From positions 5,133 through 11,434 of the forward strand of contig MGON01000035.1 in the NCBI GenBank assembly GCA_001795345.1: DNA of 6,302 nucleotides, written 5' to 3'. This DNA comes from Chloroflexi bacterium RIFCSPLOWO2_02_FULL_71_16 (GTDB lineage: Bacteria; Chloroflexota; Limnocylindria; P2-11E). The translations under genes were made by a program, and so were the position numbers. Each line of letters opens with the position of its first letter. Positions within the stretch are counted from its first letter, which is position 1. The notes beneath the pieces are model-generated. The model had not been told where the DNA came from. It made no database searches and saw only the letters and a program-made list of their open reading frames with translations. This document shows positions 6,278-6,302 of the stretch, piece after piece.

Positions 6278-6302
6278 GCACCGCCGTGCCGGACGATGGC
6301 GC
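6274..6302 (+). CDS. Possible start of a further operon gene, cut by the window edge
   Basis: GTG at 6274 overlaps the SDR stop codon as GTGA, the same arrangement as the etfA/ALDH junction, and the frame stays open to the window end (MSTAVPDDG...). Only nine full codons are visible, so no product can be named. An alternative start is ATG 6296. The ribosome site is weak (GGAAGA at 6260-6265). Low confidence, based mainly on junction style. Confidence 0.35.

Overview
The window is a tightly packed, GC-rich stretch of bacterial chromosome. Six complete genes lie on the + strand, with possible edges of further genes at both ends. Base composition, Shine-Dalgarno-like sites, GTG/ATG starts and 4-nt stop/start overlaps fit a high-GC bacterium, such as an actinobacterial, proteobacterial or uncultured soil or sediment lineage. 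The sequence alone does not fix the taxon. I see no RNA gene, mobile element, CRISPR array or long repeat, and no gap longer than about 25 bases.

Layout, left to right: a FAD-dependent amine oxidase/phytoene-dehydrogenase-like oxidoreductase (29-1687); the electron transfer flavoprotein beta (1707-2504) and alpha (2508-3494) subunits; an NAD(P)-dependent aldehyde dehydrogenase (3491-4921); a small HD-domain metal-dependent hydrolase-like protein (4918-5505); and a short-chain dehydrogenase/reductase (5513-6277). A further reading frame may start with GTG at 6274 and leave the window. Gene junctions range from +19 nt to 4-nt overlaps, so this is almost certainly one transcript whose promoter lies upstream of base 1.

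Read together, the genes look like an oxidative catabolic module. A flavin enzyme and/or the SDR would oxidise an amine, alcohol or saturated C-C/C-N bond, the dedicated EtfAB pair would accept electrons from a flavin dehydrogenase, and the aldehyde dehydrogenase would turn an aldehyde intermediate into an acid. The substrate cannot be read from the sequence. The link between the first flavoprotein and the ETF is inferred from gene order only. The HD protein is the least explained member. No gene is outside known superfamilies; the interest lies in the combination and in a few altered signature motifs.
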